From Chryseobacterium sp. MEBOG06 (GTDB lineage Bacteria; Bacteroidota; Bacteroidia; Flavobacteriales; Weeksellaceae), in the NCBI RefSeq assembly GCF_021869765.1, contig NZ_CP084580.1, forward strand, positions 2,914,001-2,978,000: DNA of 64,000 nucleotides. Reading direction: 5' to 3'. Positions 16,986 through 25,947 of the stretch are shown here, in pieces; within the stretch, counting starts at the first letter, position 1; each line of letters starts with the position of its first letter. Position numbers and translations under genes: made by a program. The notes beneath the pieces were generated by a model. The model did no database searches. It saw nothing but the letters and a program-made list of their open reading frames with translations, and was not told where the DNA came from.

Positions 16986-18452
16986 TTAAGAATAAAATTG
17001 AACGAAATTGTGATAAGCCGTTTCTGTGTCGTGATGATCAATTTCCCATAATGCTTTTGCTACGGCAGATTTCAAGCCTTTAACCTTAGTGAGGTCCGTA
17101 TCCCAGAAAGATGCTTCGCTTAATGCCAGCTCCGCAACGGTTTCATAATCATTATAATGAGTCCAGATCTCTTTAAATTTCTCAACCACAGAGCTTTCAT
17201 CATTCAAAGGAAGCCATTTCTCACCATAACTTCCCTGATAAAAACGGATTAAACTTGCCAGAGAGAAAGTCAGGTTAAGCGGTAATTTCTGATTGATGTC
17301 AACATACCCTAAAAGGCTTGGAAGGATTCTTACTTTAAATTTGGATACAAAATACAAAGCGATACTTGTCAAATAGTGTTTGATAAAAGGGTTTTTGAAC
17401 CTGTCAAAAACATCTTCTGCAAAGTTTTTCAATTCATTTTCATCCAATCCTAAAGTCGGGTTCACTTCATTGAAAATTGTTTCACTTAAAAACTTACCGA
17501 TAAATGGATTCTCAATAGACTCCTTCACTGTTTCCATTCCTGATAAAATAGCAGGAGCAAGCATCAGGGTGTGGCCGCCATTCAAAATACGTACTTTTCT
17601 GAGACGGTAAGGCTGAATATCATCTACCACAAGGATCTGCTCATTAATCTGATCAAAAGGTATCCTCCCTTTCAGATTATTAACATCCTGAATTACAAAA
17701 AGTAAAAATGCTTCCGAAACCACCATCATCCGGTCTTCGTAATCAAGCTGTTCTTCGTAAGATTCAGCATCATCTTTAGGATATCCTGGAACAATCCTGT
17801 CTACCAATGTATTATGAAAATAATTATCCTGTTCGATCCATTGTACGAAACAATCTTCTAAATTCCACAGTTTTGCATATTGAAGGATAATTTGTTTTAA
17901 AGCTAAAGCATTGTCTTCAATCAGTTCACACGGGATAATTCTCAATCCTTTTTCAGGAGCTCCATTGAAATGTTTAAACCTTTCATATAGTAAAACAGTT
18001 ACTTTCGCAGGAAAGTTTTTGTGCGGACCCTGATAAGTATTTTCAAGTTCATCATAAGCAATTCCCGTTTCTGTGGTATTGGAAAAAACAAATTCCAAGG
18101 CCTCTTCTTTGGCTAATGCAAGGAACTCATCATAGTGTGTATAGGGATTGACTGATTTTTGAATAGCTGAGATAATCTGTTTTTCATCAATGATCTCTCC
18201 TTTTTTAATCCCTCTTGTAAAAAGAGTGTACAGATTATCCTGTTCTTCAAGCTTGTGAACGGAACCGCCCTGAGTAGGCTGCACATTCACAATTCCGGCA
18301 TTGAATCCTGTTTTTTTGTTAAGCAAATCAATCACATAATCTGTGAAACCCCTCATGAAATTACCCCCTCCAAACTGCACAATTTTAATAGGCAATTTCT
18401 CCTGAGAATCATTGAATTCACGATTTAATTTTTGTTTTATCTGATTTTCCAT
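16986..18452 (-). CDS. uxaB: Tagaturonate reductase (altronate oxidoreductase), 488 aa
   Basis: NAD-dependent reduction of tagaturonate to altronate. It belongs to the mannitol/fructuronate dehydrogenase family: an N-terminal Rossmann domain (KIVQFGGGNFMRGFTDYVID), then the conserved block CELIEDNALALKQIILQYAK, DRIVPGYP, and a C-terminal helical domain with KVRILNGGHTLMLAPAI holding the conserved active-site Lys/Asn/His of the family. UxaB is favoured over UxuB by its uxaA and uxaC neighbours. The start ATG at 18452 leaves a short hydrophilic N-terminus. 123 bp separate it from exuT. Confidence 0.92.
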   Translation of the reverse strand: MENQIKQKLNREFNDSQEKLPIKIVQFGGGNFMRGFTDYVIDLLNKKTGFNAGIVNVQPTQGGSVHKLEEQDNLYTLFTRGIKKGEIIDEKQIISAIQKSVNPYTHYDEFLALAKEEALEFVFSNTTETGIAYDELENTYQGPHKNFPAKVTVLLYERFKHFNGAPEKGLRIIPCELIEDNALALKQIILQYAKLWNLEDCFVQWIEQDNYFHNTLVDRIVPGYPKDDAESYEEQLDYEDRMMVVSEAFLLFVIQDVNNLKGRIPFDQINEQILVVDDIQPYRLRKVRILNGGHTLMLAPAILSGMETVKESIENPFIGKFLSETIFNEVNPTLGLDENELKNFAEDVFDRFKNPFIKHYLTSIALYFVSKFKVRILPSLLGYVDINQKLPLNLTFSLASLIRFYQGSYGEKWLPLNDESSVVEKFKEIWTHYNDYETVAELALSEASFWDTDLTKVKGLKSAVAKALWEIDHHDTETAYHNFVQFYS

Positions 18453-18575
18453 CTTTATTATTTTGAATATCCTTTTTGACTTTAACGCAAAGACTGCAAA
18501 GATTTTTTATTGATTTTAAGTTCACAAAGCCATTTCAGTCAGCTATTTTTATTGTGATGTTAAAGGAATATTGAG

Positions 18576-20102
18576 TTATTGTATCGCTTTGTATTTTGGG
18601 ACTAATGTTTTCATTACACTCCATGCAATCAGGTAAGCAACGGCACAGATAGAAAAAATGATCATATATCCTTTGTCTATTCCATCTGAAATGATCACAC
18701 CGGATTTTTCCAGGTTGTGTAAAAAGTTCTCCGGCAGACGTTCATTGATGTACTGCGGGTATTTTTCTAGCAATGGTGTTCCGTCAACAGTTGTCCATGC
18801 TTTATGGGCATGGTCAAACAATACGCCGGATGACTTATTGATAAGAAAAGAACCTACTCCTCCTGCCATTCCTCCAATTCCGGTAATGGTTGCAATCGCT
18901 TTTTTAGGAAACATATCGCCAACGGTGGAGAAAATATTGGCTGACCACGCCTGATGAGCTGCTCCTGCAATTCCGATAATCAATACGGGAATCCAATAGG
19001 TAACAGAGCCTAAAGGCTGTGCAAACAATGCCAGTAACGGGAAAAATGCAAAAATCAGCATTGCTTTCATTCTTCCTGAATAGGCGTTCATACCTTTCTT
19101 TTCTACGAAATATTTAGGAAGCCAGCCTCCGATAATGGACAGTAAAGTAATCATATAAAGCACGAACAGCGGTAATGCACTTTGAGTAGAATCCATTTTA
19201 TAAACGGAACTCAGATAAGCAGGTGTCCAAAAAAGGAAAAACCACCAGATCCCGTCTGTCATAAACTTTCCGAAAGCAAAAGCCCACGTCTGTCTGTAGC
19301 TGAAACATTCTTTGAAAGAAAATCTCTTTTCTGCACCTGATCCATTTTCAGCCGGGAAATCATCCTGATCCTGCTGAATGTAGATCAGTTCGTTTTCATT
19401 CACTTTGTGATGTTCATGAGGTTTCTTGTAATAAAACACCCAAAGCCCCATCCACACAAAACCTAAAGCTCCGATGATGATAAATGCCCACTCCCAGCCC
19501 ATAGATTTTGCAATAAAAGGAATACTAACCGGTGCAGCCAAAGCTCCTACCGTTGCTCCGGCATTGAAAATACTCGTTGCCAATGCTCTGTCTTTTTTAG
19601 GGAAATATTCTGCTGTTGTTTTGATGGCTGCCGGAAAATTTCCTGCTTCACCTACAGCCAGAACAAAACGGGCAAAGATAAAGAGGGTAACACTTGTACT
19701 GATAATGGCTCCGGCGTTATCTACCGTACCGATTATTTCTTTGGACTCTTCAAAACTTACCAGCCAGTTTCCGGTAAGAACTCCTGAAGTCGCGATTCCA
19801 CAGAATGCATGAATGACCGCTCCTACAGACCATATTCCGATAGCCCATAGAAATCCTTTTTTGGTATCCATCCAGTCCACAAACTTCCCTGCAAAAAGCA
19901 TACTTACCGCATAGAAAATAGAGAATAATGCGGTGATATTTCCATAATCATTATTGTTCCAGTGAAATTCCGGAGCAATGAAGTCTTTCCAGGTAAGAGA
20001 CAGCACCTGGCGATCCATATAATTGATGGTCGTTGCAATGAAAAGAAGTACACAGATCGTCCATCTGAAGTTACTCAGTTTCGAGGATATTTCTTTTTTC
20101 AT
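18576..20102 (-). CDS. exuT: MFS hexuronate transporter, 508 aa
   Basis: Inner-membrane major facilitator of the anion:cation symporter (phthalate/hexuronate) type, with about 12 membrane segments. The N-terminus SNFRWTICVLLFIATTINYM, DRQVLS is the family signature, followed by FVLAVGEAGNFPAAIKTTAE and EYFPKKDRALATSIFNAGAT. The predicted role is uptake of galacturonate or glucuronate from the periplasm. It is longer than E. coli ExuT because of extra loops (~residues 110-140 and near the C-terminus). 216 bp separate it from kdgA upstream, so a second promoter may lie there. Confidence 0.88.
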   Translation of the reverse strand: MKKEISSKLSNFRWTICVLLFIATTINYMDRQVLSLTWKDFIAPEFHWNNNDYGNITALFSIFYAVSMLFAGKFVDWMDTKKGFLWAIGIWSVGAVIHAFCGIATSGVLTGNWLVSFEESKEIIGTVDNAGAIISTSVTLFIFARFVLAVGEAGNFPAAIKTTAEYFPKKDRALATSIFNAGATVGALAAPVSIPFIAKSMGWEWAFIIIGALGFVWMGLWVFYYKKPHEHHKVNENELIYIQQDQDDFPAENGSGAEKRFSFKECFSYRQTWAFAFGKFMTDGIWWFFLFWTPAYLSSVYKMDSTQSALPLFVLYMITLLSIIGGWLPKYFVEKKGMNAYSGRMKAMLIFAFFPLLALFAQPLGSVTYWIPVLIIGIAGAAHQAWSANIFSTVGDMFPKKAIATITGIGGMAGGVGSFLINKSSGVLFDHAHKAWTTVDGTPLLEKYPQYINERLPENFLHNLEKSGVIISDGIDKGYMIIFSICAVAYLIAWSVMKTLVPKYKAIQ

Positions 20103-20318
20103 ATCAATCGTTAATAGTATTGATTTTTATTGATTTTGACAACAAAAAGGAGCAAAAAACTCCCTATCCATACTGATTTCAGTACAGGAATTATTATTTT
20201 CTTAAACCATTATGATTTGATTAGGGAATTTGGAATAATGAAGTTAAGCTTTGCTTTAAGATCAATGAATCTTCCTTTTCAAATTCCTTTAATGATTTTA
20301 TTAAAATTGTAAGGATCT

Positions 20319-20987
20319 TTATCTTAATTCTTTAATGATCTGAATGGAACCGGCAACTGTCTCTGTAATTTTTCTGTAATCATATTGGCCTTCTTCATTT
20401 TTCACAAATAACTGTGAGCCTAAACCGACACAGTAGGAACCTGCGGAGATCCATTGTGTAATATTTTCTTTTGTGGGAAGGACCCCGCCTGTCGGCATAA
20501 TATTCGTCCATGGCATTGGCCCTTTCACTGCTTTGATGAACTCTGGTCCTCCAACCTGTGTTGCAGGGAATATTTTAACTATTTCAGCACCCAGCTCTTC
20601 TGCATAAGAAATTTCAGAAACAGAACCACAGCCTGGCATCCATGCTACTTTTCTTCTGTTGCACACCTTAGCCACTTCGGGATTTAATAACGGAGCTACA
20701 ATAAAGTTTGCACCATTCTGAATGTACAGTGAAGCGGTTCCGGCATCGACAACCGAGCCTATTCCTACAATCATTTCAGGCAGTTCTTCTGCGGTATATT
20801 TTATCAGTTCAGTGAAAACTTCATGAGCAAGGTCGCCCCTGTTGGTAAATTCAAAAACGCGGGCACCGCCCTCATAACAAGCCTTTATGATATTCTTGCC
20901 TATTTCAGCATCTGCATGGTAAAATACAGGAACAATGCCTGTCTCCTTTGCTTTTAATGCTACCTCTATACGGGTAAATCTTGCCAT
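20319..20987 (-). CDS. kdgA: KDPG/KHG aldolase, 222 aa
   Basis: Cleaves 2-keto-3-deoxy-6-phosphogluconate to pyruvate and glyceraldehyde-3-phosphate, the last step of the uronate pathway. It has the class I Eda fold: TGIVPVFYHADAEIGKNIIK, GARVFEFTNRGD, the GIGSVVDAGTA block, and the Schiff-base Lys region (FIVAPLLNPEVAKVCNRR; VKIFPATQVGGPEFIKAVKG; PTGGVLPTKEN). The start overlaps nothing and lies 2 bp after kdgK, so the two are translationally linked. Confidence 0.92.
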   Translation of the reverse strand: MARFTRIEVALKAKETGIVPVFYHADAEIGKNIIKACYEGGARVFEFTNRGDLAHEVFTELIKYTAEELPEMIVGIGSVVDAGTASLYIQNGANFIVAPLLNPEVAKVCNRRKVAWMPGCGSVSEISYAEELGAEIVKIFPATQVGGPEFIKAVKGPMPWTNIMPTGGVLPTKENITQWISAGSYCVGLGSQLFVKNEEGQYDYRKITETVAGSIQIIKELR

Positions 20988-20989
20988 AA

Positions 20990-21997
20990 TTATCTTTTTA
21001 TTCTTCCTCCTGAATTTCCGTTCATAACTTCCATAATATCGTCAACACCAGAGTAATTGATATCTCCGGGAATGGTATGCTTAATAGCGCAGGCTGCATT
21101 GGCAAATTTCAATGCCTTTTGCTCATCAAAGTGGATCAAACCATAAATAAGACCTGCTGCAAAAGCGTCTCCGGTCCCGATTCTGTCGACTACAGGGTTA
21201 ACCTCCAGAAGCTCAGTTTCAAAATAATTCCCGTCCACTAAAGCTCTTCCCTGCGTCTGCTGAGAACTCGCTGTAACACCTATTCTTATTTTATCGAAAA
21301 TTTTATGAATGGAGGGGATCTGTTGTTTTAATTCTTTACAGGCTTCAATGAAACCTTCTTTATCTGAAGAAAACTGAGTTCCGAGAATTTCATTGATTTC
21401 ATTCACTCCACCCATGAAAATCGTAGAGTAAGAGACCAGTTCTTTCAAAACTTCGTTCCCATTTCTGCCGTATTTCCAAAGGTTGGAACGGTAGGCCGGA
21501 TCTGTTGTAATCTGAATTCCTTTTTTTTGAGCGGTTTTCAGACCCTGCTTTAATGTTTCATAGGCCGTTTCAGAAATTCCGGGGCTGATACCAGTCCAGT
21601 GGAAATATTCGCAATCTTCAAGGACCTTTTCCCAGTCTACATGGCCAGCCTGAATATTGGCAAATGATCCGTTAAGCCTGTTATATGCTATTCTGCTGGC
21701 ACGGACAGATGAACCCACTTCCAGAAAATACAGCCCTAACGGATGTTCATTTTTACTGATGAAAGTCGTGTCAATTCCAAAGCCTTTGATGAAAGAAACA
21801 GCAGATTCTCCCACAAAATCATTGGAAACACAGCTGATATGTTTCACTTCGCAGCCCATTGCTGCTAATGAAGACGCTACATTAAGCTCTGTTCCTCCGA
21901 AAAAGAACTCCATTTCGTGGCTTTGTTTCATGGTTCTGTTTCCGGGTGGGGAAAGACGCATGATCACTTCACCGAATGTGACTATTTTACCTGTCAT
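20990..21997 (-). CDS. kdgK: 2-keto-3-deoxygluconate kinase (PfkB family), 335 aa
   Basis: Phosphorylates KDG to KDPG. PfkB/ribokinase signatures: N-terminal GKIVTFGEVIMRLSPPGNRT and GGTELNVASSLAAMG, a middle ADP/ATP site region (TTDPAYRSNLWKYG), and the C-terminal motif DRIGTGDAFAAGLIYGLI with the catalytic Asp in GTGDAF. Placed between uxaC and kdgA in the kduI operon, where both the saturated and unsaturated uronate branches converge on its substrate. Confidence 0.92.
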   Translation of the reverse strand: MTGKIVTFGEVIMRLSPPGNRTMKQSHEMEFFFGGTELNVASSLAAMGCEVKHISCVSNDFVGESAVSFIKGFGIDTTFISKNEHPLGLYFLEVGSSVRASRIAYNRLNGSFANIQAGHVDWEKVLEDCEYFHWTGISPGISETAYETLKQGLKTAQKKGIQITTDPAYRSNLWKYGRNGNEVLKELVSYSTIFMGGVNEINEILGTQFSSDKEGFIEACKELKQQIPSIHKIFDKIRIGVTASSQQTQGRALVDGNYFETELLEVNPVVDRIGTGDAFAAGLIYGLIHFDEQKALKFANAACAIKHTIPGDINYSGVDDIMEVMNGNSGGRIKR

Positions 21998-22037
21998 AAT
22001 GTATTAAATGTGCAGATTCAATGATTGTATTTGAATT

Positions 22038-23435
22038 TTAAAAATCAAAATAATTTTTAGCGTTGTGATAACAGATGTCTGAGATCGTTTTCCCGATCAG
22101 CTCTATATCATCCGGAAGTTCTCCGTTTTTCATCTCTTCTCCGAAAAGGTTACACAATACTCTTCTGAAATATTCGTGTCTCGGATAAGAAAGAAAGCTT
22201 CTGGAGTCGGTAAGCATTCCTACAAAGCAGCTTATTAATCCCATATTGGAAAGAGCATTCATCTGCTTGATCATTCCATCTTTTTGATCGAGAAACCACC
22301 ATCCTGAGCCGAACTGTACTTTTCCTTTGATGCTGCCGTCGTTGAAATTCCCGATCATGGTGGCAAAAATTTCGTTATCGGCAGGGTTTAAATTGTATAA
22401 AATGGTTTTCGTCAATCTGTCTTTTCCATCTAAAGTATTTAATAATTTAGACAACGTTTCAGCCTGAACAAAGTCTCCGATAGAATCCCAGCCTGTATCC
22501 GGACCCAGAATTCGGTGCATTCTTTCATTGTTATTCCTCAATGCACCCAGATGAAACTGCTGAACCCATCCATACTGATGATATGCTTCACCCAGGAATA
22601 ATAAAATAGCTGTTTTGAACTGATTCACCTGTTTTTCGGCAATTACTTTTCCTGCCAGTTTATCATTGAAAATAGCATTCACTTCGGCTTCTGCAGCCTC
22701 TTCGAAAGAAATATTGTTCAGACCGTGGTCACAAAGTCTGCATCCGTTTTCATGGAAATAGTCGATTCTTTTAAGTAAAGCATCACACAACGTCTGGTAA
22801 GAATTGATTTCAATTCCCGCGGATTCGCCCAGTTTAGAAATATAATCAGGGAAATTATGATTTTCAATTAAAATAGCTTTGTCAGGACGGAAAGCGGTAC
22901 TTACTTTGATGCTGAAGTCACTTTTTACAAGATCCTGATGGTAATTCAACACATCTGTAGGGTCTTCCGTTGTACACAGAGATTCTACATTCATCATTTT
23001 CAGAAGACCTCTTGTTGATTTTTCAGGAGTCTGAAGCTGAGCAGTGATGTTGTCATAAATTTCAGATGCATTATCCCCACACAAAAGTTCATCAATTCCG
23101 AAGTATCTTTTTAATTCCAAATGAGTCCAGTGATACAAAGGATTTCTCAAAGTATAAGGAACTGTTTTTGCCCATGCTTCAAATTTTTCTTTGTCTGAAG
23201 CATCTCCTGTGATGAATTTTTCATTTACTCCCATCGTACGCATGGCCCGCCATTTATAGTGGTCGCCTGCAATCCACACTTTTGAAATATTCTCAAAAAC
23301 AGTGTCTTCTGCAATATCTTTAGGAATCAGATGATTATGATAATCAATGATTGGTTGTTTTTCTGCGAATCTGAAGTAGAGTTCTTCAGCGTATTTATTT
23401 TGTAATAAAAATTGATCTGTTATAAAAGGTTTCAT
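22038..23435 (-). CDS. uxaC: Uronate (glucuronate/galacturonate) isomerase, 465 aa
   Basis: Isomerises galacturonate to tagaturonate and glucuronate to fructuronate. Amidohydrolase-fold UxaC family: IIDYHNHLIPKDIAEDTVFE near the N-terminus, WKWRAMR-type segment (HYKWRAMRTMGVNEKFITGD), YHWTHLELKRYFGI, CTTEDPTDVLNYHQ, and the C-terminal LTDSRSFLSYPRHEYFRRVL. Length matches E. coli UxaC. It is 18 bp from kduD and 40 bp from kdgK in the same operon. Confidence 0.94.
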   Translation of the reverse strand: MKPFITDQFLLQNKYAEELYFRFAEKQPIIDYHNHLIPKDIAEDTVFENISKVWIAGDHYKWRAMRTMGVNEKFITGDASDKEKFEAWAKTVPYTLRNPLYHWTHLELKRYFGIDELLCGDNASEIYDNITAQLQTPEKSTRGLLKMMNVESLCTTEDPTDVLNYHQDLVKSDFSIKVSTAFRPDKAILIENHNFPDYISKLGESAGIEINSYQTLCDALLKRIDYFHENGCRLCDHGLNNISFEEAAEAEVNAIFNDKLAGKVIAEKQVNQFKTAILLFLGEAYHQYGWVQQFHLGALRNNNERMHRILGPDTGWDSIGDFVQAETLSKLLNTLDGKDRLTKTILYNLNPADNEIFATMIGNFNDGSIKGKVQFGSGWWFLDQKDGMIKQMNALSNMGLISCFVGMLTDSRSFLSYPRHEYFRRVLCNLFGEEMKNGELPDDIELIGKTISDICYHNAKNYFDF

Positions 23436-23453
23436 TCTAGTCTAATTCTGTTG

Positions 23454-24236
23454 TTATTCATTAGCCGGTTTTCCGATTGTTGCCAGGATTCCGCCATCAA
23501 CGTAAATAATTTGTCCGTTGATAAACTGACTGGCCTCAGAAGCCAGGAAAATAGCTGTTCCAGCAAGGTCTTCGGGGTTTCCCCATCTTCCTTCCGGAGT
23601 TCTGCTGATGATAAAATCATTGAAAGGGTTCCCATCCACACGAATAGGTTCTGTCTGAGAGGTTGCAAAATATCCGGGACCGATTCCGTTCACCTGGATA
23701 TTGTGTTTGGCCCATTCTGTTGCCAGATTTTTGGTAAGCATTTTAAGACCGCCTTTTGCAGAACCGTAGGCTACTACATTATCACGACCCAGCTCACTCA
23801 TCATCGAGCAGATATTGATAATCTTTCCCGATTTTCTTTTGATCATATATTTGCCGACTAATTTCGACATGATAAAAGGTCCGGTAAGATCTACATCGAT
23901 TACTTTTCTGAAGTCTTCCACCTCCATATCAATAGCGGGAACACGCTTGATGATACCAGCATTATTGACAAGGATATCTATTTTTCCATGGGTAGCTTCC
24001 ATCAAAGCTACTTTCTGAGCAGCTTCAAGCTCGTCTGTTACATCAAAAAGATAACCGGTTGCATTATATCCTTTTTCATGATAGTATTGTAAAGCCTGGT
24101 CTAGTTTTGACGGGGTCGTACTGGTGATTGCCAATTCAGCTCCTGCAGCAGCAAGACCTTCAGCCATAGCCATTCCTAATCCATGGGTACCGCCTGTAAC
24201 AACGGCTACTTTGCCGGATAAATCAAATAAATTCAT
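23454..24236 (-). CDS. kduD: 2-dehydro-3-deoxy-D-gluconate 5-dehydrogenase (SDR), 260 aa
   Basis: Reduces 2,5-diketo-3-deoxygluconate to KDG with NAD(P)H in the unsaturated-uronate branch. Classical short-chain dehydrogenase: coenzyme site GKVAVVTGGTHGLGMAMAEG, NNAG motif (DILVNNAGIIKRVPA), catalytic Ser in NICSMMSELGRDNV, YGSAKGG with catalytic Tyr/Lys, and a C-terminal INGQIIYVDGG. It is the immediate partner of kduI, 9 bp away, which supports KduD over other SDRs. Confidence 0.92.
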   Translation of the reverse strand: MNLFDLSGKVAVVTGGTHGLGMAMAEGLAAAGAELAITSTTPSKLDQALQYYHEKGYNATGYLFDVTDELEAAQKVALMEATHGKIDILVNNAGIIKRVPAIDMEVEDFRKVIDVDLTGPFIMSKLVGKYMIKRKSGKIINICSMMSELGRDNVVAYGSAKGGLKMLTKNLATEWAKHNIQVNGIGPGYFATSQTEPIRVDGNPFNDFIISRTPEGRWGNPEDLAGTAIFLASEASQFINGQIIYVDGGILATIGKPANE

Positions 24237-24245
24237 TGGAAAAAA

Positions 24246-25082
24246 TTACTTTAGTTCGTTTGTTTTGATGCCGTCCATATCACCGTAGTCCATATTTTCT
24301 CCGGCCATCCCCCAGATAAAAGTATAATTGGAAGTTCCTACACCGGAATGAATAGACCATTCGGGAGAAAGCACCGCCTGTCTGTTGGTCATAAAAATGT
24401 GGCGGGTTTCATCAGCCTGCCCCATGAAGTGGCTTACTGTCTGCCCTTCTTCCAGATCAAAATAGAAATAAGCTTCCATTCTTCGGGTATGAGTATGGGC
24501 AGGCATTGTATTCCAGACACTTCCAGGCTGAAGTTCTGTCATTCCCATCTGAAGCTGGCAGGTTTCAAGAACAGAATTTACAATCAGTTTATTGATCACC
24601 CTTTTATTGGCGTATTTTTCGTCACCCAGCTCTACAATTTCAGCTTCGTTCTTTGTGATCTTTTTCGTAGGATAGGTATGATGTGCAGGGGCAGAATTGA
24701 TATAGAAATACGGCTGTTCATCACCGGATCTTTCAAAAATCACTTCTTTTGCGCCTTTTCCAATGTATAAAGCTTCTTTATTTCCAAGTTCATAAACTTT
24801 ACCATCTACATTTACTTTTCCAACACCTCCTACATTGATAATTCCCAGCTCTCTCCTATCCAGAAAGTTTTCAGCTTTCAAATCATCAGTAGGCTCCAGC
24901 TTCAAAGCTCTGGACGAAGGCATTATACCACCCACTATAAGCCTGTCATACATAGAATAGACTAATTTCACCTGATCTTCATTGAATAAATCATCGATAA
25001 GAAACTCCCTCCTAAGATCTTCTGTAGTATACTTTTTAACATCTTCGGGATGATGGGCGTAACGAAATTCTGATTGTGCCAT
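24246..25082 (-). CDS. kduI: 5-keto-4-deoxyuronate isomerase, 278 aa
   Basis: Converts 5-keto-4-deoxyuronate (DKI) to 2,5-diketo-3-deoxygluconate. It has the bicupin KduI pattern: SEFRYAHHPEDVKKYTTEDL at the N-terminus, RRELGIINVGGVGKVNVDG, NSAPAHHTYPTKKI, and the zinc site WNTMPAHTHTRRMEAYFYFD. The start is placed at the ATG at 25082 (MAQSEFRYAHH), giving the usual ~278 residues. An in-frame ATG at 25142 would add 20 residues, but that segment overlaps a LacI-type palindrome at 25129-25140. First gene of the leftward operon kduI-kduD-uxaC-kdgK-kdgA. Confidence 0.94.
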   Translation of the reverse strand: MAQSEFRYAHHPEDVKKYTTEDLRREFLIDDLFNEDQVKLVYSMYDRLIVGGIMPSSRALKLEPTDDLKAENFLDRRELGIINVGGVGKVNVDGKVYELGNKEALYIGKGAKEVIFERSGDEQPYFYINSAPAHHTYPTKKITKNEAEIVELGDEKYANKRVINKLIVNSVLETCQLQMGMTELQPGSVWNTMPAHTHTRRMEAYFYFDLEEGQTVSHFMGQADETRHIFMTNRQAVLSPEWSIHSGVGTSNYTFIWGMAGENMDYGDMDGIKTNELK

Positions 25083-25128
25083 ACTACTTTTTATTTTTTG
25101 CGGTTTTCTCAAACCTGTTAAACATAGT

Positions 25129-25140
25129 GTAATCGATTGC
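25129..25140. promoter_or_regulatory. LacI-type operator upstream of kduI
   Basis: GTAATCGATTGC is one substitution away from the perfect palindrome at 25813. It lies 47 bp upstream of the chosen kduI start, at about the promoter. Confidence 0.7.
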
Positions 25141-25812
25141 ATAAAATCACACTAAAATTTGCAGAAATACTTGTGGGATAAATATATAATTATTCTCTAA
25201 TTAGTTAACAAAAAATTAATTTAAATTTTAAAGTAATTGATTTTCAGATTAATAAATTTTAAAAATGAAATGATTTATTTGGAAAAACTGTAAAAAAAGC
25301 GATTCTATTTTAACCAAAAACTGAACGAAACCTATCTTTAAATATAAAATCGTGCCAAAAAAATGAATCTAATAATCAGTATTGAATTGATAAAAATATA
25401 ACCAATTTACATAATAAATAATACCCATTAATGGATATTATTAAAAATGAAAAAATACACCATTCAAAGACCGTCTTAAAAGCTGACAAAAATCAGAAAA
25501 AGCATTTAAAATTTCTCCCAACATCAAAATTTCGGGGTTTTTAAGAGGTAAAATCTGCGATGATTTTAAGTAATTTTTAAGTTTTTTAAATTCAATCATT
25601 AAAAAATTTCTTAATTTAAAAACCTTCTTAAGGCTTGCAAGCAAACACACAAAATGCTATAAAACAAATATTTACAATGTAATTATCAACATTTATTTTG
25701 TTAATAAAACCGATTAAAACAGGTAAATTAATAAAAAAATAATATTTTTTTCTTTGTGTATTGAAAAATAATATTAGTTTAGGAGCCAGAATAATGTTTT
25801 ACAAAAAATTAC

Positions 25813-25824
25813 GCAATCGATTGC
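25813..25824. promoter_or_regulatory. LacI-type operator upstream of susC
   Basis: GCAATCGATTGC is a perfect 12-bp palindrome with the central CG typical of LacI-family operators. It lies 124 bp before the susC ATG. Confidence 0.75.
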
Positions 25825-25947
25825 ACTAAAGCGTACAGAATATTGAAAACATAGCAGCCACTAAAATCAGCAGAATACTTGACAGTCCTCAACAAAAAAC
25901 GATTGAAAAAACTTTCAACCAAGAATTAAAACTATAAGGATACAAAA

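Larger units (their letters stand above)
25083..25947. other. Divergent regulatory region between kduI and susC
   Basis: About 865 bp, very AT-rich. It holds one LacI-type palindrome at each end (25129-25140 and 25813-25824), close to the kduI and susC starts. A 69-codon minus-strand frame at 25441-25650 has no recognisable features and is not called. A partial match (AACCGATTAAAA, 25707-25718) was not counted as an operator. Confidence 0.6.

Noticed and set aside
25441-25650. 69-codon minus-strand ORF in the kduI-susC gap
   Set aside because: Lys/Leu/Phe-rich translation of AT-rich regulatory DNA without features.
25705-25720. AACCGATT near susC as a fifth LacI operator
   Set aside because: Only one half matches the palindrome; the other half (AAAA) does not.
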